This document shows positions 62,491 to 64,000 of a DNA stretch of 64,000 nucleotides, in pieces. The notes below the pieces were generated by a model that was given only the letters and a program-made list of their open reading frames with translations, did no database searches and had not been told where the DNA came from. Every line of letters begins with the position of its first letter. Within the stretch, counting starts at the first letter, position 1. The translations under genes were made by a program, and so were the position numbers. Source of the DNA: Trematomus loennbergii (taxonomy: Eukaryota > Chordata > Actinopteri > Perciformes > Nototheniidae); the NCBI GenBank assembly GCA_012861695.1, contig JAAOOA010000026.1, forward strand, positions 8,216,661 to 8,280,660, given 5' to 3'.

Positions 62491-64000
62491 GAGGGCAACG
62501 TGTTAGAATCAGATTAGGCAAAGTTTCTTCTTTTACACAGATTTAAACAGAGACAGATAAAGTACTCAGATTAGTTACTTAATTAAAAGTAGCAATACAG
62601 TGTAAACATACTCAGACACAAGTCAAAGTCCTGCATTCAAAATGTCACTAAAGCAAAAGAACAAAAGTATTATTATCAAGATATACTTAAAGGTCAAAAA
62701 GTAAAAATACAAATTTTGCAGAATGGGCAATTTAAGCACCAGATATTTTTTATAATGGTATAATAATTATTGATTAATTAATGTGTTGTAATGTGCACTT
62801 GGTAAATGTGGGGTTTATTTGGATATCTTTCCTACTGGATAGCTTAACCTTTAATTTGTAGATCCTCGCCAATAAACCTAACCAATATTAACTTCAGTTT
62901 TTAGTGGAGCATCTTTTTTTCCCAAACTTTATTTATTTACAAAAAAAAAATAGCAACAATACAAAAACAATAAAAGCATCTACACGCCATGTAGTGGAAA
63001 CGTATTTTTTGTTTCAAATAAAATAAATGTTCTTAGAAAAATGTGTGGGGCGTCTGTCGATGAAGCAACCTTCTGTGGACTATCTTGTTGCAGAGGACTG
63101 ATATGATTCTCAGGTGCAGCAGACTGCTGTGGAGCCTCTTTGGACGTAGCACCCTCTTGTGGTAGGTTACAGGTCCCTTCATGTGAGAAGGGTTTTGTTT
63201 GGGGTCTCTTCAGACCTTATTCTGATGCACTGAGTTGAAATTGTTTTATTTCAGAAATGAAAGGTTATTGATATCTCCTCCTTTGACTGGAAAAAAAATG
63301 TTGTACTTTTTTTTTTTCTTGCCTCTTTTATTTGTTTGTCTTTGCTTTTCTTTACTGTGAAAATGTAATTTACTTTTTTAAAGAAGAATTAAGTTATTTT
63401 GCTATGATGGTGGATTTTAGAGTAGTTTATTATTTCACCTTAGTCGTAATCCCTGCATGATAAATTGGTAAAATTAGAAGGTTTCAAATGTTCATATAGT
63501 GAAAGTCCCGCATTTAGAATGTTACTCAATTAAAAGTATTAGCATCCAAATAACTTAGAGTATCAAAATAAAAAGTAATCATTATGCAGGTAAAGGTGCA
63601 AACATGTCTAATTACTTTGTATGCAGGGTAGCTTGTTAATGTGACTCCAGGTGTAACTAGTCTTGAAATGGTTGTTTATAGTTCACATCATTACCCACAT
63701 CTACAAAGTAACTTCAGGTATTAAATAAAGGTAGTGGAGTAAAAGAACACTATTTAGAAGTACTAAGTAACACAAAATGTAACTCAAGTAAAGTACAAGT
63801 TCCCCAAAATTGTACTCAACTACAGTACTGAGTACATCTAGTTAGTTACTGCCATGTCCATGTCCATAGTATGATACATCTTAAATGTAAAGTAATTTCT
63901 TCAAATACTATATAATACGTGTGTAAATATGGATATAGCTGCCATAAAAAACTAAATTACTATCCCTTATCTGCACTATCATCCCAAATAATTGCAGTTT
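62491..64000. other. Flank with no gene recognised
   Basis: AT-rich, with AAGTAC-type repeat copies (about 62560-62720 and 63480-63845) and poly-A/T tracts. ZCCHC9, which follows CKMT2 in human as I recall, is not seen here. Confidence 0.5.

Overview
This is nuclear DNA from a ray-finned fish, probably a percomorph teleost. The evidence is intron-split vertebrate genes with consensus GT-AG junctions and many introns of only about 80-200 bases, very long (GT)n/(CA)n arrays, and several teleost-type interspersed repeats (TTAA-flanked MITEs, hAT elements with 8-bp target duplications, a dead Tc1-like transposon, and LINE/SINE tails ending in a short A/T-rich satellite). I cannot name the species.

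Layout: (1) an ankrd34b-like ankyrin gene on the minus strand (583-2189; putative untranslated first exon near 5 kb); (2) a repeat-rich gap with long CA/TG arrays and a dimeric minisatellite; (3) rasgrf2 on the plus strand, 27 coding exons from 13747 to 43467 under a CpG-rich promoter, with a 13-kb first intron; (4) ckmt2 (sarcomeric mitochondrial creatine kinase) on the plus strand, coding 49370-57079; (5) a UBE2L3/UbcH7-like E2 ubiquitin-conjugating gene on the minus strand, 58744-62355, convergent with ckmt2; (6) about 1.5 kb with no gene seen. The order ankrd34b - rasgrf2 - ckmt2 matches human 5q14.1. As I recall the human map, DHFR and MSH3 lie between ANKRD34B and RASGRF2 and ZCCHC9 follows CKMT2. 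Here DHFR/MSH3 are absent and an E2 gene follows ckmt2.

The genes do not form an operon or a single pathway. Rasgrf2 is a calcium-responsive Ras/Rac exchange factor, Ckmt2 is a mitochondrial phosphocreatine enzyme of muscle, the E2 feeds HECT/RBR ubiquitin ligases, and Ankrd34b is a poorly characterised ankyrin protein.

The most interesting observation is a tandem duplication of one internal ckmt2 exon (52918-53003 and 53212-53297). Each copy is 86 nt, has its own splice sites and differs almost only at synonymous sites. Because 86 is not a multiple of three, the pair behaves as mutually exclusive exons. A second candidate is a phase-matched 93-nt cassette exon in rasgrf2 (35979-36071).

A caution: three of the four genes carry small deletions in otherwise well-conserved coding sequence, nearly all of one base and mostly in short homopolymers. 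This pattern looks like unpolished long-read assembly error rather than gene death.
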